Shown here in pieces: positions 26,096 through 34,508 of a DNA stretch of 64,000 nucleotides. A program made the position numbers and the translations under genes. Under the pieces are notes generated by a model. The model worked only from the letters and a program-made list of their open reading frames with translations. It ran no database searches and was not told the origin of the DNA. Each line of letters begins with the position of its first letter. Position 1 is the first letter of the stretch. This DNA comes from an uncultured Paracoccaceae bacterium (lineage in GTDB: Bacteria > Pseudomonadota > Alphaproteobacteria > Rhodobacterales > Rhodobacteraceae), in assembly GCA_947503925.1 (NCBI GenBank), contig CANNFQ010000001.1, forward strand, positions 1,178,001 to 1,242,000, read 5' to 3'.

Positions 26096-27265
26096 ATGCA
26101 AAGACTTGACCAATCCCCGATCGACCCCGCCTTTGTCCAAAACCCCTACCCGTTCTATGACCAGGCACGGCAGGCCGGTGACTTCTTCTGGTGGCAGGAA
26201 TACGGCATGGCCTGCGCAGTCAGTCACAAGGCAGTTCATGCCGTGCTGCGCGACAAACGCATGGGGCGCGAATGCCCGCCAGAATTGGCCCCCGACACGC
26301 CAGATCATCTGCGCCCGTTCTATGAAATCGAGGCGCATTCCATGCTGGAGCTTGAACCGCCGCGCCATACAAGGCTGCGCGCGCTGGTGCTACGCGCGTT
26401 CACCAGCCGGACAATTGCCGCCCTTGAACCGGGGATCGAACAGCTTTGTCACAGCCTGATCGACCAATTCCCCGATCAACCCTTTGACCTGCTCAAATAT
26501 TACGCCCAGCCGGTGCCGGTGATGATCATCTGCCGCCTGCTGGGGGTGCCGGAATCCTGTGCCGATGACCTGCTGCGTTGGTCAAACGCCATGGTCGCCA
26601 TGTATCAGGCCGCACGGACCAAAAGCATTGAAGATGACGCCGCACAAGCCAGCCGTGATTTCAGCGCCTTCATGCGCGACTACATCAAACAACGGCGCAA
26701 AACCCCGGGCGACGATCTGATTTCCACCCTGATTGCCGCCGAAGAAGCCGGCGACAAACTGAACGAGGACGAGTTGATCACCACCTGCATCCTTTTGCTG
26801 AATGCGGGACACGAGGCAACGGTGCATACCCTTGGCAATGGGGTCAAAACACTTCTTGAACAGGATGTCCGGACAATCAACCCGTCCACGGTTGAGGAGA
26901 TCATTCGGTTTGATCCCCCCCTGCATATGTTTACCCGCTGGGTCTATGAAGATGTCACAATAAACAGGCAAGCCTTCAAACGGGGGGATCAGATTGCATG
27001 CCTGTTGGGGGCAGCAAACCGCGACCCGCTGGCCTATAAGAACCCCAATGATTTTGTGGCCAACCGTCAGGGACCACAAAATACCAGCTTTGGGGGCGGC
27101 ATCCATTTTTGCGTCGGCGCCCCTCTCGCCCGGTTGGAACTGCTTATCGCACTTCGCGTCTTGTTTGAACGATGCCCCCGCCTGTCGATGTCAGATGCAC
27201 CACACTACGCCAATGTCTATCATTTCCACGGGATCAAACGACTGATGGTCATATCGGATCCTTAA
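26096..27265 (+). CDS. cytochrome P450
   Basis: The 389-residue soluble bacterial P450 (CYP) starts at the ATG at 26096. It has the oxygen-binding I-helix motif LLNAGHEATVHTLGNGV, where A-G-H-E-A-T is the usual AGxxT, the ExxR K-helix region (EEIIRFDPPLHMFTRWV) and the haem-thiolate loop FGGGIHFCVGAPLARLEL with the ligand cysteine near residue 338. No ferredoxin or reductase lies next to it, so electrons must come from elsewhere, possibly the fpr reductase at 35691. Its substrate is unknown. It is divergent from dctB, and the two starts are about 60 bp apart, so their promoters must overlap. Confidence 0.95.
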   Translation: MQRLDQSPIDPAFVQNPYPFYDQARQAGDFFWWQEYGMACAVSHKAVHAVLRDKRMGRECPPELAPDTPDHLRPFYEIEAHSMLELEPPRHTRLRALVLRAFTSRTIAALEPGIEQLCHSLIDQFPDQPFDLLKYYAQPVPVMIICRLLGVPESCADDLLRWSNAMVAMYQAARTKSIEDDAAQASRDFSAFMRDYIKQRRKTPGDDLISTLIAAEEAGDKLNEDELITTCILLLNAGHEATVHTLGNGVKTLLEQDVRTINPSTVEEIIRFDPPLHMFTRWVYEDVTINRQAFKRGDQIACLLGAANRDPLAYKNPNDFVANRQGPQNTSFGGGIHFCVGAPLARLELLIALRVLFERCPRLSMSDAPHYANVYHFHGIKRLMVISDP

Positions 27266-27365
27266 CGTGGCGCACGCACGTCATATTGACGAAAATAACG
27301 TAGTCGGATAAACACGTATAAGTTGCATAATTGAATTAGTTGTAACTTTTGCATGTGAGTCCTGA

Positions 27366-28763
27366 ATGCACTATCTCGAAAAAGAATTAGGTGCCTTTCT
27401 GGGACAACCCGAAGCCTTTGCCTTTCTAGATGCAAGCGCCTGTGATGGCTTTTGGTTCTGGGATCTGGAAAACCCGGAACACGAATACATGAGCGCCGGT
27501 TTCTGGCGTGCCTTGGGGTTCGATCCAGTCGAACGCGAACATCTTGCAGCGGAATGGCAAAACCTGATCTTCCCCGAGGACGGAGAAACCGCCCTACAAA
27601 ACTTCAAACGGCATTGCGAGGATCCGTCCTTTCCCTACGATCAGCTGGTCCGATACAAAACCTCTGACGGGGGGACGGTGACGGTCCGTTGCAGGGGGCT
27701 GGCGGTGCGCGAAAACGGCGTGCCGAAGCGGATGCTGGGGTCGCATACGATCATCCATGACACACGGGAAATCGAAATTGACCGACAACTGAGCCAGATG
27801 CTGGAACTGTCAAGCGATGCAATCCTTGCCTATTCTGAAACCGATGGGCTGCTGCGTTGGAATCAAGGGGCCGAAGCGATGTATGGCATCCCCGAAAGCG
27901 AAGCCATCGGACGGGACCCGAACGCCTTGACGCAAGCAGAATTCGATGTCTCGCGGGATGTCATCAGGGCAACCCTCGATGCAGGCAAGGCATGGACCGG
28001 GGACGTCAAACGGAAAATGCGCTCGGGGCGTGTTCTGATCACGTCGACCAATATCCAGCGGGTTGAGGTTTCAGGCGACCGCACATTGCTATTGCAGATT
28101 GACCGCGATGTGACCGAACGGTTTGAAGCACAGGAAAAAGAACGCCACCTGACGCGCGAGCTGCACCACCGGATCAAGAACCTGTTTTCCATCCTGCAAG
28201 GGCTCGTACGGCTCAGCTTTCGGTTGGCGCGCAACAATGTCGGGCTGGCAGACAAGATTTGCGCCCGGATCGATGTACTTGCCAAAGCTTATGCTTTGTC
28301 GATTGATCCCGGACACGACAAGGCAGTTGATATGCACACCCTTTTCAGTCAGGCGCTTATCCCCTTTGCGCAAGGCGACAGATCGATCAAGATCGAAGGC
28401 GGAATGCAGCCCATTCCGCTGAACGACATCAGCCCGTTGAGCCTCATCATCAATGAACTGGCCACCAACGCCTCAAAACACGGGGCGCTGCGCGACAAAG
28501 GCGGACATGTGTCGGTCGGCTGGCAGGAAATCACCGATGGCGATGAACAGAATGCCATCAAATTCACCTGGTCCGAAAAGAACCCGAACCCTATGCCAGC
28601 CAAACCACCGGACGACGCCGGTTTCGGTACCAAGTTGCTAACGCTTTCGGCGATGCAGCTTGGTGCAACCCTTAACCAGGAATGGACAAAAAATGGGCTG
28701 GTCTGCAAATTGGTGATACCTTTCGCCAACAACGCGACAATCAGACCAACAACCAAAGATTGA
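27366..28763 (+). CDS. PAS-domain sensor histidine kinase, HWE/HisKA_2 type
   Basis: The 465-residue cytoplasmic kinase has two PAS domains: residues about 20-130 with DASACDGFWFWDLENPEHEY, and about 140-250 with SSDAILAYSETDGLLRWNQG. The dimerisation/phosphorylation helix is LTRELHHRIKNLFSIL near residue 265, and the ATPase has INELATNASKHGAL and FGTKLLTLSA. The H box and N box fit the HWE/HisKA_2 group common in alphaproteobacteria, where such kinases often serve light, oxygen or general stress signalling. No transmembrane helix is visible. A single-domain response regulator gene follows after 26 bp and is the likely partner. Confidence 0.92.
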   Translation: MHYLEKELGAFLGQPEAFAFLDASACDGFWFWDLENPEHEYMSAGFWRALGFDPVEREHLAAEWQNLIFPEDGETALQNFKRHCEDPSFPYDQLVRYKTSDGGTVTVRCRGLAVRENGVPKRMLGSHTIIHDTREIEIDRQLSQMLELSSDAILAYSETDGLLRWNQGAEAMYGIPESEAIGRDPNALTQAEFDVSRDVIRATLDAGKAWTGDVKRKMRSGRVLITSTNIQRVEVSGDRTLLLQIDRDVTERFEAQEKERHLTRELHHRIKNLFSILQGLVRLSFRLARNNVGLADKICARIDVLAKAYALSIDPGHDKAVDMHTLFSQALIPFAQGDRSIKIEGGMQPIPLNDISPLSLIINELATNASKHGALRDKGGHVSVGWQEITDGDEQNAIKFTWSEKNPNPMPAKPPDDAGFGTKLLTLSAMQLGATLNQEWTKNGLVCKLVIPFANNATIRPTTKD

Positions 28764-28789
28764 ATTCCAGCCCGATGGAGTGCAGAGAC

Positions 28790-29179
28790 ATGAACGAACG
28801 AGACGTACAAAAACCTCTCTCTGGAAAGAAAGTGTTGATTGTCGAAGACGAGATGCTGATCGCATTCGACCTGATGGATACGTTTGGTGATGCCGGCGCG
28901 GCCGCGATCGGCCCGGCTGGTACGCTGGAACAAGCGTTCGAAGCCTTCGAAAAGGATGAGACGGATGTCGCAATCCTCGATATCGATTTGCGCGGCGTAT
29001 CTGTCTTCCCCTTTGCCGAAGCCCTTGTCGAGCGCAACGTCCCGATAGTTTTCCATTCTGGTCATGGGATGCTTGAAAACCTTGAAACACGGTTCCCCGG
29101 CGCGGCGATCTGCCCAAAACCGGCCTCTAAGGAAGAATTGATCGACAAGGTATCGGGCTTGCTCACGGCCAAGAATTGA
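28790..29179 (+). CDS. single-domain response regulator
   Basis: The protein has 129 residues from the ATG at 28790. Earlier in-frame starts lie inside the kinase gene. It is a receiver domain only: acidic pocket VLIVEDEMLIAFDL, phospho-aspartate in VAILDIDLRGVSVFPF, serine switch VFHSGHG and conserved lysine in AICPKPASKEEL. There is no output domain, so it may act by protein contact or as a phosphate relay or sink for the PAS-HWE kinase encoded 26 bp upstream. Confidence 0.92.
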   Translation: MNERDVQKPLSGKKVLIVEDEMLIAFDLMDTFGDAGAAAIGPAGTLEQAFEAFEKDETDVAILDIDLRGVSVFPFAEALVERNVPIVFHSGHGMLENLETRFPGAAICPKPASKEELIDKVSGLLTAKN

Positions 29180-29188
29180 GACGCCCTG

Positions 29189-29209
29189 CCGGACCAATGC
29201 TTGGTCCGG
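29189..29209. terminator. hairpin between convergent genes
   Basis: Perfect 9-bp arms CCGGACCAA and TTGGTCCGG with a 3-nt loop lie in the 42-bp gap between the response regulator and the DUF2145 gene, serving both strands. There is no T run. The 9+3+9 shape recurs elsewhere in the window. Confidence 0.6.
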
Positions 29210-29221
29210 TGGGCCCTCATT

Positions 29222-30022
29222 TCAAAGACGTGACACCCGGTCCGGCGTCACTCGGTACACGATATCGTCCAGATTGTGGCTTTGCATGAACCGTGCAATC
29301 GCGCCAAAGGTTGCTGTCCGAACGGCGCTGCCATGATCGGCAGTGGTCAATGCCTGCGATGCTGCGGGTGCGAGGATACGTTGCAGCCCACTTATCCTGA
29401 CGGGCTGCCCTGCAAAGTGGGTCGCGACATTTGCCTTGATCTGCGCGGGGTCGGCAGTGTCGTAGAGGGCTGCCATCACAACATCCAACGTATGTTCAGT
29501 GCAGTTCTGAAACTGGCGGGTCGCTGGGTTCGCCATCACTGAATAAGACGGGTTGTGCAGCCTTGCATAAGTAGGGCTGGCGATCACGTTCAGCAGTTTT
29601 TGCTGCAAACGCGGGTCAGGAATGATCACCCCCGCATCCAATCGATGCGCCCCGGCGAAAAAGTCAGCAGGGGTATCCTGGACCAATGCGCTGCGCGTCA
29701 GGTCACCTGCTGTCTGATAAAGATTATAGACGCGGTAGCCCCGACCTGTGCTGCCATCCGCCCGGGTGATCCGGGAATAAACCCAGAACGCCACATGGGT
29801 GTAGCGAATGCCATCCGGGAGTAGTGCGGGGTCGCGACCGACCCGGGCGACAATGGCAACATTCGCACCACGCGAGGCCAGATCGCGCTGCACCCGATTT
29901 GCAAAGTTGACGACATCGGCAGCTGGCAACACGGGATCAGCCGCCGCACTGCTACCGGCCATTGCTGGCAATGGTAGCGTAAGCGTCAGGACGACAAAAA
30001 TTAGCTTCACATAATTGCGCAT
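29222..30022 (-). CDS. DUF2145 family exported protein
   Basis: The protein has 266 residues from the ATG at 30022, with GGGGTGA upstream; a GTG at 30031 is possible. A signal peptide (MRNYVKLIFVVLTLTLPLPAMA) leads to a domain resembling DUF2145: DVVNFANRVQRDLASRG, YTHVAFWVYSR, GYRVYNLYQ, and FQNCTEHTLDVVMAALYDT with a conserved cysteine and histidine. The cysteine/histidine pair and fold hints recall papain-like peptidase families, but that is inference. It follows the small lipoprotein gene after 15 bp, so the two probably form an operon. Confidence 0.78.
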   Translation of the reverse strand: MRNYVKLIFVVLTLTLPLPAMAGSSAAADPVLPAADVVNFANRVQRDLASRGANVAIVARVGRDPALLPDGIRYTHVAFWVYSRITRADGSTGRGYRVYNLYQTAGDLTRSALVQDTPADFFAGAHRLDAGVIIPDPRLQQKLLNVIASPTYARLHNPSYSVMANPATRQFQNCTEHTLDVVMAALYDTADPAQIKANVATHFAGQPVRISGLQRILAPAASQALTTADHGSAVRTATFGAIARFMQSHNLDDIVYRVTPDRVSRL

Positions 30023-30037
30023 ATCAATCACCCCGGC

Positions 30038-30382
30038 CTAAAGACGCGGCGGGCCGTCGGCGACGACACAGTTCTGCGCAGGCGCAGTGCAAACTTGTGG
30101 CGCGGCAGGAGAAACATTGGCCTCGAACACCTCTGACCCGGCTTGAACCGATGCGGTGCCGACCTGTTCAACCGCTGCCCCCGTCACCGCAAGCACAGAC
30201 CCTGCGGCCATCACCGGGACCGCAGCGACCGTCGCCGCAGAACCCGCAACGGCACTGACTCCATGGCCGGTTGCTTGCGCACTATGATCGGCTGACTGGG
30301 TCGCATGTTGAACGCTTGGCGTAGCACATGCCGCCAGAACAGCCAGCCCGGCGATGCCGGTTGTGAGTTTGAAAATTCGCAT
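30038..30382 (-). CDS. small lipoprotein of unknown function
   Basis: The 114-residue protein has a lipoprotein signal peptide ending in the lipobox LAVLAAC (MRIFKLTTGIAGLAVLAAC). The mature part is rich in Ala, Val, Gly and Ser, contains a hydrophobic stretch (AATVAAVPVMAAGSVLAV), and ends with two cysteines (VCTAPAQNC). GAGGT precedes the ATG by 6 nt. It is the first gene of a likely two-gene operon with DUF2145, behind a well-formed promoter framed by palindromes. No family is recognised. Confidence 0.78.
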   Translation of the reverse strand: MRIFKLTTGIAGLAVLAACATPSVQHATQSADHSAQATGHGVSAVAGSAATVAAVPVMAAGSVLAVTGAAVEQVGTASVQAGSEVFEANVSPAAPQVCTAPAQNCVVADGPPRL

Positions 30383-30398
30383 GGGTTTACCTCATTTA

Positions 30399-30411
30399 TG
30401 AACATTGTTCA
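30399..30411. promoter_or_regulatory. palindrome over the predicted transcription start
   Basis: TGAACATTGTTCA has perfect 5-bp arms around ATT. It falls 5-15 bp downstream of the -10 element of the promoter at 30415-30443 and just upstream of the ribosome-binding site, a typical repressor position. Confidence 0.6.
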
Positions 30412-30414
30412 CAT

Positions 30415-30443
30415 TTGATAAGTAATACTATGCCAGCTGTCAA
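30415..30443 (-). promoter_or_regulatory. sigma-70 type promoter of the lipoprotein/DUF2145 pair
   Basis: On the minus strand there is TTGACA (30438-30443), a 17-bp spacer and TATCAA (30415-30420). The -35 is perfect and the -10 keeps TAT and the fifth-position A. The lipoprotein ATG follows about 33 bp downstream of the -10. Confidence 0.7.
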
Positions 30444-30450
30444 TAAATTT

Positions 30451-30467
30451 CTTGAACATTGATCAAG
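30451..30467. promoter_or_regulatory. palindrome upstream of the -35 element
   Basis: Arms CTTGA and TCAAG enclose ACATTGA. The inner TGAACATTG is shared with the palindrome at 30399-30411, and the centres are about 54 bp (five helical turns) apart. Confidence 0.5.
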
Positions 30468-30487
30468 AATGGTTGGGCGAGCTATTT

Positions 30488-30949
30488 CTACAGCGGCAAA
30501 GCAACTGTCGCCTTGATTTCTTCCATCGATAAAAGCGCGGTGACATTATGCACTTTCACCTCGGATATCAGCGCCTGATAGAACGTGTCGTAGGCCCGCG
30601 CATTCTGCACGCGCACCTTCAGGATATAGTCGATATCTCCGGCCAGCCGGTGCGCCTCCTGCACTTCAGCGCGGGATTGTAGCGCCGCCAGAAACCGGGC
30701 CTGCCAGTCCGCGTCATGCTCTGACGTGCGGATCAGGACAAAAAAACAGGCCTCGAATCCCAATGCTTCTGCATCCAACAGAACCGTCTGCTGACCGATG
30801 ATCCCGGCCTCGCGCATCTTCTTGATTCTGTTCCATACAGGGGTCTTGGAAGATCCCACATTCCGCGCAATTTCATCCAATGACTGCGCTGCATCCGCTT
30901 GCAAAGCCGCAAGGATTTTCCGATCTGTCGCATCAACCCGAACTGACAT
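30488..30949 (-). CDS. Lrp/AsnC family transcriptional regulator
   Basis: The 153-residue protein has an N-terminal winged HTH (VDATDRKILAALQADAAQSL, then SSKTPVWNRIKKMREAGII) and a C-terminal RAM ligand-binding domain (HRLAGDIDYILKVRVQNARAYDTFY). Such regulators sense amino acids or related small molecules. It is divergent from cysG and separated from it by 135 bp, so it is a good candidate to control the sulfate-assimilation operon, although this is inferred from position only. Confidence 0.93.
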   Translation of the reverse strand: MSVRVDATDRKILAALQADAAQSLDEIARNVGSSKTPVWNRIKKMREAGIIGQQTVLLDAEALGFEACFFVLIRTSEHDADWQARFLAALQSRAEVQEAHRLAGDIDYILKVRVQNARAYDTFYQALISEVKVHNVTALLSMEEIKATVALPL

Positions 30950-31084
30950 TCTCTGATCTCCATATTTTCAGGACAGCTGATCCAAAATACGACCAACCCA
31001 GAACACCCGTCCTTACTTACGCCGAAGGGGGCGCAACAGGAAGAACATTATTCTATATTGTGTGGAAGAAACCTGAGGTCCGTT

Positions 31085-32476
31085 ATGAAGCACTTCCCCA
31101 TCTTCCTTGCCGTAGAAGGCCGCCGTATCGTTTTGTCCGGCGGTGGTGATGCGGCCATGGCCAAGCTGCGGCTCTTGATGAAGACAGAGGCGCATCTGAC
31201 CGTCATCGCCGCGGATATCGCCGATGACATCCACAAATGGGCCAGCCAAGGCAAACTGCGCATCGTCGAACGGGCGATGGAGCCCGGCGACGCATTATGT
31301 GCCGCACTTTTCTATGCCGCGAACGAAGATGACGCCGAAGACGCCCGTGTATCGGCCATCGCCAATGCCGAAGGCGCGTTGGTCAACATCGTCGATAACC
31401 TTGCCGATAGCCAGTTCATCACCCCCGCAATCGTTGACCGTGATCCGGTCACGGTCGCCATCGGCACCGAAGGCGCGGCCCCCGTGCTGGCCCGTGCAAT
31501 CAAGGCCGATCTGGAAGAACGCCTGCCTACATCGTTGGGTATCCTCGCCCGTATCGGCAAAAGCTTCCGCCACGCGGTTGACGTGCTGCCCATGGGCCGC
31601 AAGCGGCGGGATTTCTGGTCTTCCTTCTATTTCAACGCTGGCCCCAAAGCGATTGCAGAGGCTGGAGAAACAGGTGTCATCCCAGCGCTCGAAACGCTGC
31701 TGGATAGTCACATCCTGGCAGACACCAAGGAAGGTCATGTTGATCTGGTCGGCGCAGGTCCGGGTGATCCGGAACTGCTGACGCTCAAGGCGCGCAACGC
31801 GCTCGACAAGGCGGACGTCGTTATCCATGACCGCCTCGTGACCGGCGAAGTCCTCGAACTTGCCCGGCGCGAAGCGATCATCATTGACGCAGGCAAAACC
31901 GGCTTTGGCCCGTCGATGAAGCAGGAAGATATCGACGCGCTGATCGTCAAGCACGCGTCGGACGGACATCATGTTGTTCGGCTCAAGGCAGGTGATCCCA
32001 CCGTCTTTGGCCGGCTTGATGAAGAAATCGAAGCGCTTGAAGCCGCTGATGTCAGCTACCGGATCATCCCCGGCATTACCGCCGCTTCTGCTGCTGTCGC
32101 AAATATCGGGCAAAGCCTGACGAAACGCGGTAGAAACTCCGCCGTGCGGCTGATCACCGGGCATGACACCAAAGGCTATGCCGATCATGATTGGGCCGCC
32201 CTCGCCCAACCCGGCGAGGTTGCGGCGATCTATATGGGCAAGAAATCCGCCCGCTTCATTCAGGGCCGCCTGCTGATGCATGGCGCCGATCCGGCAACGC
32301 CCGTGACGATCATCGAAAATGTCAGCCGCGTTGATCAGCAGATCATCGCCACGACATTGGCGGAACTGGAACCGACGCTAACGCAGGCGGACCTCAAAGG
32401 TCCAGCGATCACCTTCTATGGGCTCGCCCCGCGCAACGCCGCCACACAGTCGCGACAACTCAAGGAGTTTGCATAA
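31085..32476 (+). CDS. cysG: sirohaem synthase
   Basis: The 463-residue protein starts at the ATG at 31085 (GAGGT 5 nt upstream). The N-terminal dehydrogenase/ferrochelatase part has a Rossmann motif (IVLSGGGDAAMAKLRLLMK, where the third glycine is shifted). The C-terminal uroporphyrinogen-III methyltransferase part has VDLVGAGPGDPELLTLKARN, VRLKAGDPTVFGR and VIPGITAASAAVANIG. Together they make sirohaem from uroporphyrinogen III for the sulfite reductase encoded downstream. It starts a five-gene sulfur operon plus fpr and shares an ATGG overlap with the next gene. Confidence 0.96.
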   Translation: MKHFPIFLAVEGRRIVLSGGGDAAMAKLRLLMKTEAHLTVIAADIADDIHKWASQGKLRIVERAMEPGDALCAALFYAANEDDAEDARVSAIANAEGALVNIVDNLADSQFITPAIVDRDPVTVAIGTEGAAPVLARAIKADLEERLPTSLGILARIGKSFRHAVDVLPMGRKRRDFWSSFYFNAGPKAIAEAGETGVIPALETLLDSHILADTKEGHVDLVGAGPGDPELLTLKARNALDKADVVIHDRLVTGEVLELARREAIIIDAGKTGFGPSMKQEDIDALIVKHASDGHHVVRLKAGDPTVFGRLDEEIEALEAADVSYRIIPGITAASAAVANIGQSLTKRGRNSAVRLITGHDTKGYADHDWAALAQPGEVAAIYMGKKSARFIQGRLLMHGADPATPVTIIENVSRVDQQIIATTLAELEPTLTQADLKGPAITFYGLAPRNAATQSRQLKEFA

Positions 32477-32772
32477 TGGCTCGCGCCTTCACACCCAAAG
32501 TTGTGACCGCTAATGCCCTGTTAGAGGGCGATGCCGTCTGGTTGACCGAAGACAATCAATGGACCCGCGATATTGCAAAGGCGGAATTGATCACGGATGA
32601 GGCGCATGGCGACCTGCGTCTGCTGGAAGCACAGGCGCGCGCGGATGAGATTTCAGGCGCATATCTGGCCGATGCCAAGCCCGGCACCGATGGCCCCGAA
32701 CCGACCCATTTTCGCGAAGCATTCCGCACACGCGGCCCTTCCAACTATCACCATGGAAAACAGGCAGAGTGA
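32476..32772 (+). CDS. DUF2849 domain protein
   Basis: The 98-residue protein overlaps the cysG stop by one base. It matches the DUF2849 family (VVTANALLEGDAVWLTEDNQ, WTRDIAKAELI, then a helical stretch with many acidic residues). Family members sit in this same position between cysG and cysI in related genomes and are presumed to help sulfite reduction, but no activity is known to me. Two perfect hairpins follow before cysI. Confidence 0.85.
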   Translation: MARAFTPKVVTANALLEGDAVWLTEDNQWTRDIAKAELITDEAHGDLRLLEAQARADEISGAYLADAKPGTDGPEPTHFREAFRTRGPSNYHHGKQAE

Positions 32773-32818
32773 CAAAGTTTCGCAGAAACTTTGCAATCAA
32801 ATTCTCTGAGAGAATTTG
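32773..32818 (+). repeat. tandem 9+3+9 hairpins between DUF2849 and cysI
   Basis: Hairpin 1 (32773-32793) has arms CAAAGTTTC and GAAACTTTG around GCA. Hairpin 2 (32798-32818) has arms CAAATTCTC and GAGAATTTG around TGA. They are 4 bp apart, right after the DUF2849 stop and 19 bp before the cysI ATG. No T run follows either, so an RNA-processing, stability or repeat-family role is more likely than termination within the operon. Confidence 0.7.
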
Positions 32819-32837
32819 GGCGCCGAAAGGATAACGC

Positions 32838-34508
32838 ATGTATAAATACAATGACTTCGATGAGGCTTTCGTCCGCGCCCGCGTGGCCCAGTTCCGTGGG
32901 CAGGTTACGCGCCGGATTGACGGCTCGCTGACCGAAGATGAATTCAAACCTCTCCGCCTGATGAACGGTCTTTATCTGCAGTTGCACGCCTATATGCTGC
33001 GCGTCGCCGTGCCTTATGGCACGCTTAACAGCGCACAAATGCGGCAGCTGGCCTTCATCGCGAATAAGTGGGACAAGGGCTATGGTCATTTCACGACACG
33101 CCAGAACATTCAGTATAACTGGCCGAAACTGCAGGATGTGCCTGACATGCTGGAGGCCTTGGCCGATGTCGAAATGCACGCCATCCAGACGTCCGGCAAC
33201 ACAATTCGCAACGTGACGGCTGACCATTTCGCCGGGGCTGCAGCGGATGAAATCGAAGACCCGCGCCCCTACGCGGAACTGCTGCGCCAATGGTCCACCG
33301 ACCACCCGGAATTTCAGTTTCTGCCGCGCAAATTCAAAATCGCCGTAACCGGCGCTGCCGAGGATCGCGCTGTCGTGCGCGCCCACGATATCGGCCTGCA
33401 AATCGTGCGCAATGAGGCGGGTCAAGTGGGCTTCCAAGTCATCGTCGGTGGCGGCCTTGGCCGCACGCCCATGGTCGGCAAAGTCCTGCGGGACTTCCTG
33501 CCCAAAAAAGACCTGCTGCCCTATTGCGAGGCCATCGTCAGCGTCTACAACTTGCTGGGCCGCCGCGACAACAAATACAAAGCCCGGATCAAGATCACCG
33601 TGCATGAAAACGGGCTGGAAAAGATTCAGGCTCTGGTCGATAAGCGCTTTGAAACGATCCGCGATGGCTTTTCTGGCCATGACCAGACGTTGCTGGAAGA
33701 GATCAAAGCCGCCTTCGCGGCCCCTGAGTTTGCACAGAAGCCCATTGACGGTTACGAGGCCGCCCGCCTTGCCAACCCCGCCTTCCGGTCATGGACTGAC
33801 ACGAACCTGACCGAACACAAGACGGACGGCTACGCCATCGTGTCAATCAGCATCAAAAAGCACGGACAAACGCCGGGTGATGCGACATCCGACCAGATGC
33901 GGGTAATGGCAGACCTCGCTGCGCAATATGGCCATGACGAATTGCGGATCAGCCATGAACAGAACGTGATCCTGCCACATGTCCATAAATCCGACCTGCC
34001 TGCGATTTATCAGGCACTAAGCGCGGCAGACCTGGCAACGGCCAATATCGGGCTTGTGTCCGACATTATCGCCTGCCCCGGCATGGATTACTGCGCACTG
34101 GCCACGGCGCGTTCGATCCCCATCGCTCAGGAAATCGCAACGCGGTTTGACGAACTGAAAATCGAACACGACATTGGCGAATTGAAGATCAAGATCTCCG
34201 GCTGCATCAACGCCTGTGGGCACCATCATGTCGGCCACATCGGGATCCTCGGCCTCGACCGGGCAGGCGTCGAAAACTACCAAATCACACTCGGCGGTGA
34301 CGGCACGCAGACAACCTCCATCGGTGAGCGGGCCGGCCCCGGTTTCAGCGCGGATGACATTGTGCCCGCCATCGAGCGCCTGGTCACCGGTTACCTGGAC
34401 CTGCGCGAAAGCCCCGACGAAACCTTCCTCCAGGCCTATCGTCGCCTGGGGATGGAACCTTTCAAAGCCATACTCTACCCAGCCGAGGACAAAGCAAATG
34501 CCGCTTAA
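32838..34508 (+). CDS. cysI: ferredoxin-type nitrite/sulfite reductase (assimilatory sulfite reductase)
   Basis: The 556-residue sirohaem/[4Fe-4S] protein has the family's two-fold repeat. Cluster and sirohaem cysteines are in CPGMDYCALA near residue 417 and SGCINACGHHHVGHIG near residue 455. Also seen are FTTRQNIQYNWPKL and a substrate arginine region. It reduces sulfite to sulfide in the cytoplasm. The operon context (cysG, cysH) favours sulfite over nitrite. AAAGGA lies 8 nt upstream. cysH starts inside its last codons, overlapping by 11 bp. Confidence 0.94.
   Translation: MYKYNDFDEAFVRARVAQFRGQVTRRIDGSLTEDEFKPLRLMNGLYLQLHAYMLRVAVPYGTLNSAQMRQLAFIANKWDKGYGHFTTRQNIQYNWPKLQDVPDMLEALADVEMHAIQTSGNTIRNVTADHFAGAAADEIEDPRPYAELLRQWSTDHPEFQFLPRKFKIAVTGAAEDRAVVRAHDIGLQIVRNEAGQVGFQVIVGGGLGRTPMVGKVLRDFLPKKDLLPYCEAIVSVYNLLGRRDNKYKARIKITVHENGLEKIQALVDKRFETIRDGFSGHDQTLLEEIKAAFAAPEFAQKPIDGYEAARLANPAFRSWTDTNLTEHKTDGYAIVSISIKKHGQTPGDATSDQMRVMADLAAQYGHDELRISHEQNVILPHVHKSDLPAIYQALSAADLATANIGLVSDIIACPGMDYCALATARSIPIAQEIATRFDELKIEHDIGELKIKISGCINACGHHHVGHIGILGLDRAGVENYQITLGGDGTQTTSIGERAGPGFSADDIVPAIERLVTGYLDLRESPDETFLQAYRRLGMEPFKAILYPAEDKANAA

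Noticed and set aside
31295..32281. Long open frame (328 codons) on the minus strand inside cysG
   Set aside because: It lies antisense to a clearly conserved sirohaem synthase, has no start signal and its translation resembles no protein; it reflects codon bias of the sense gene.
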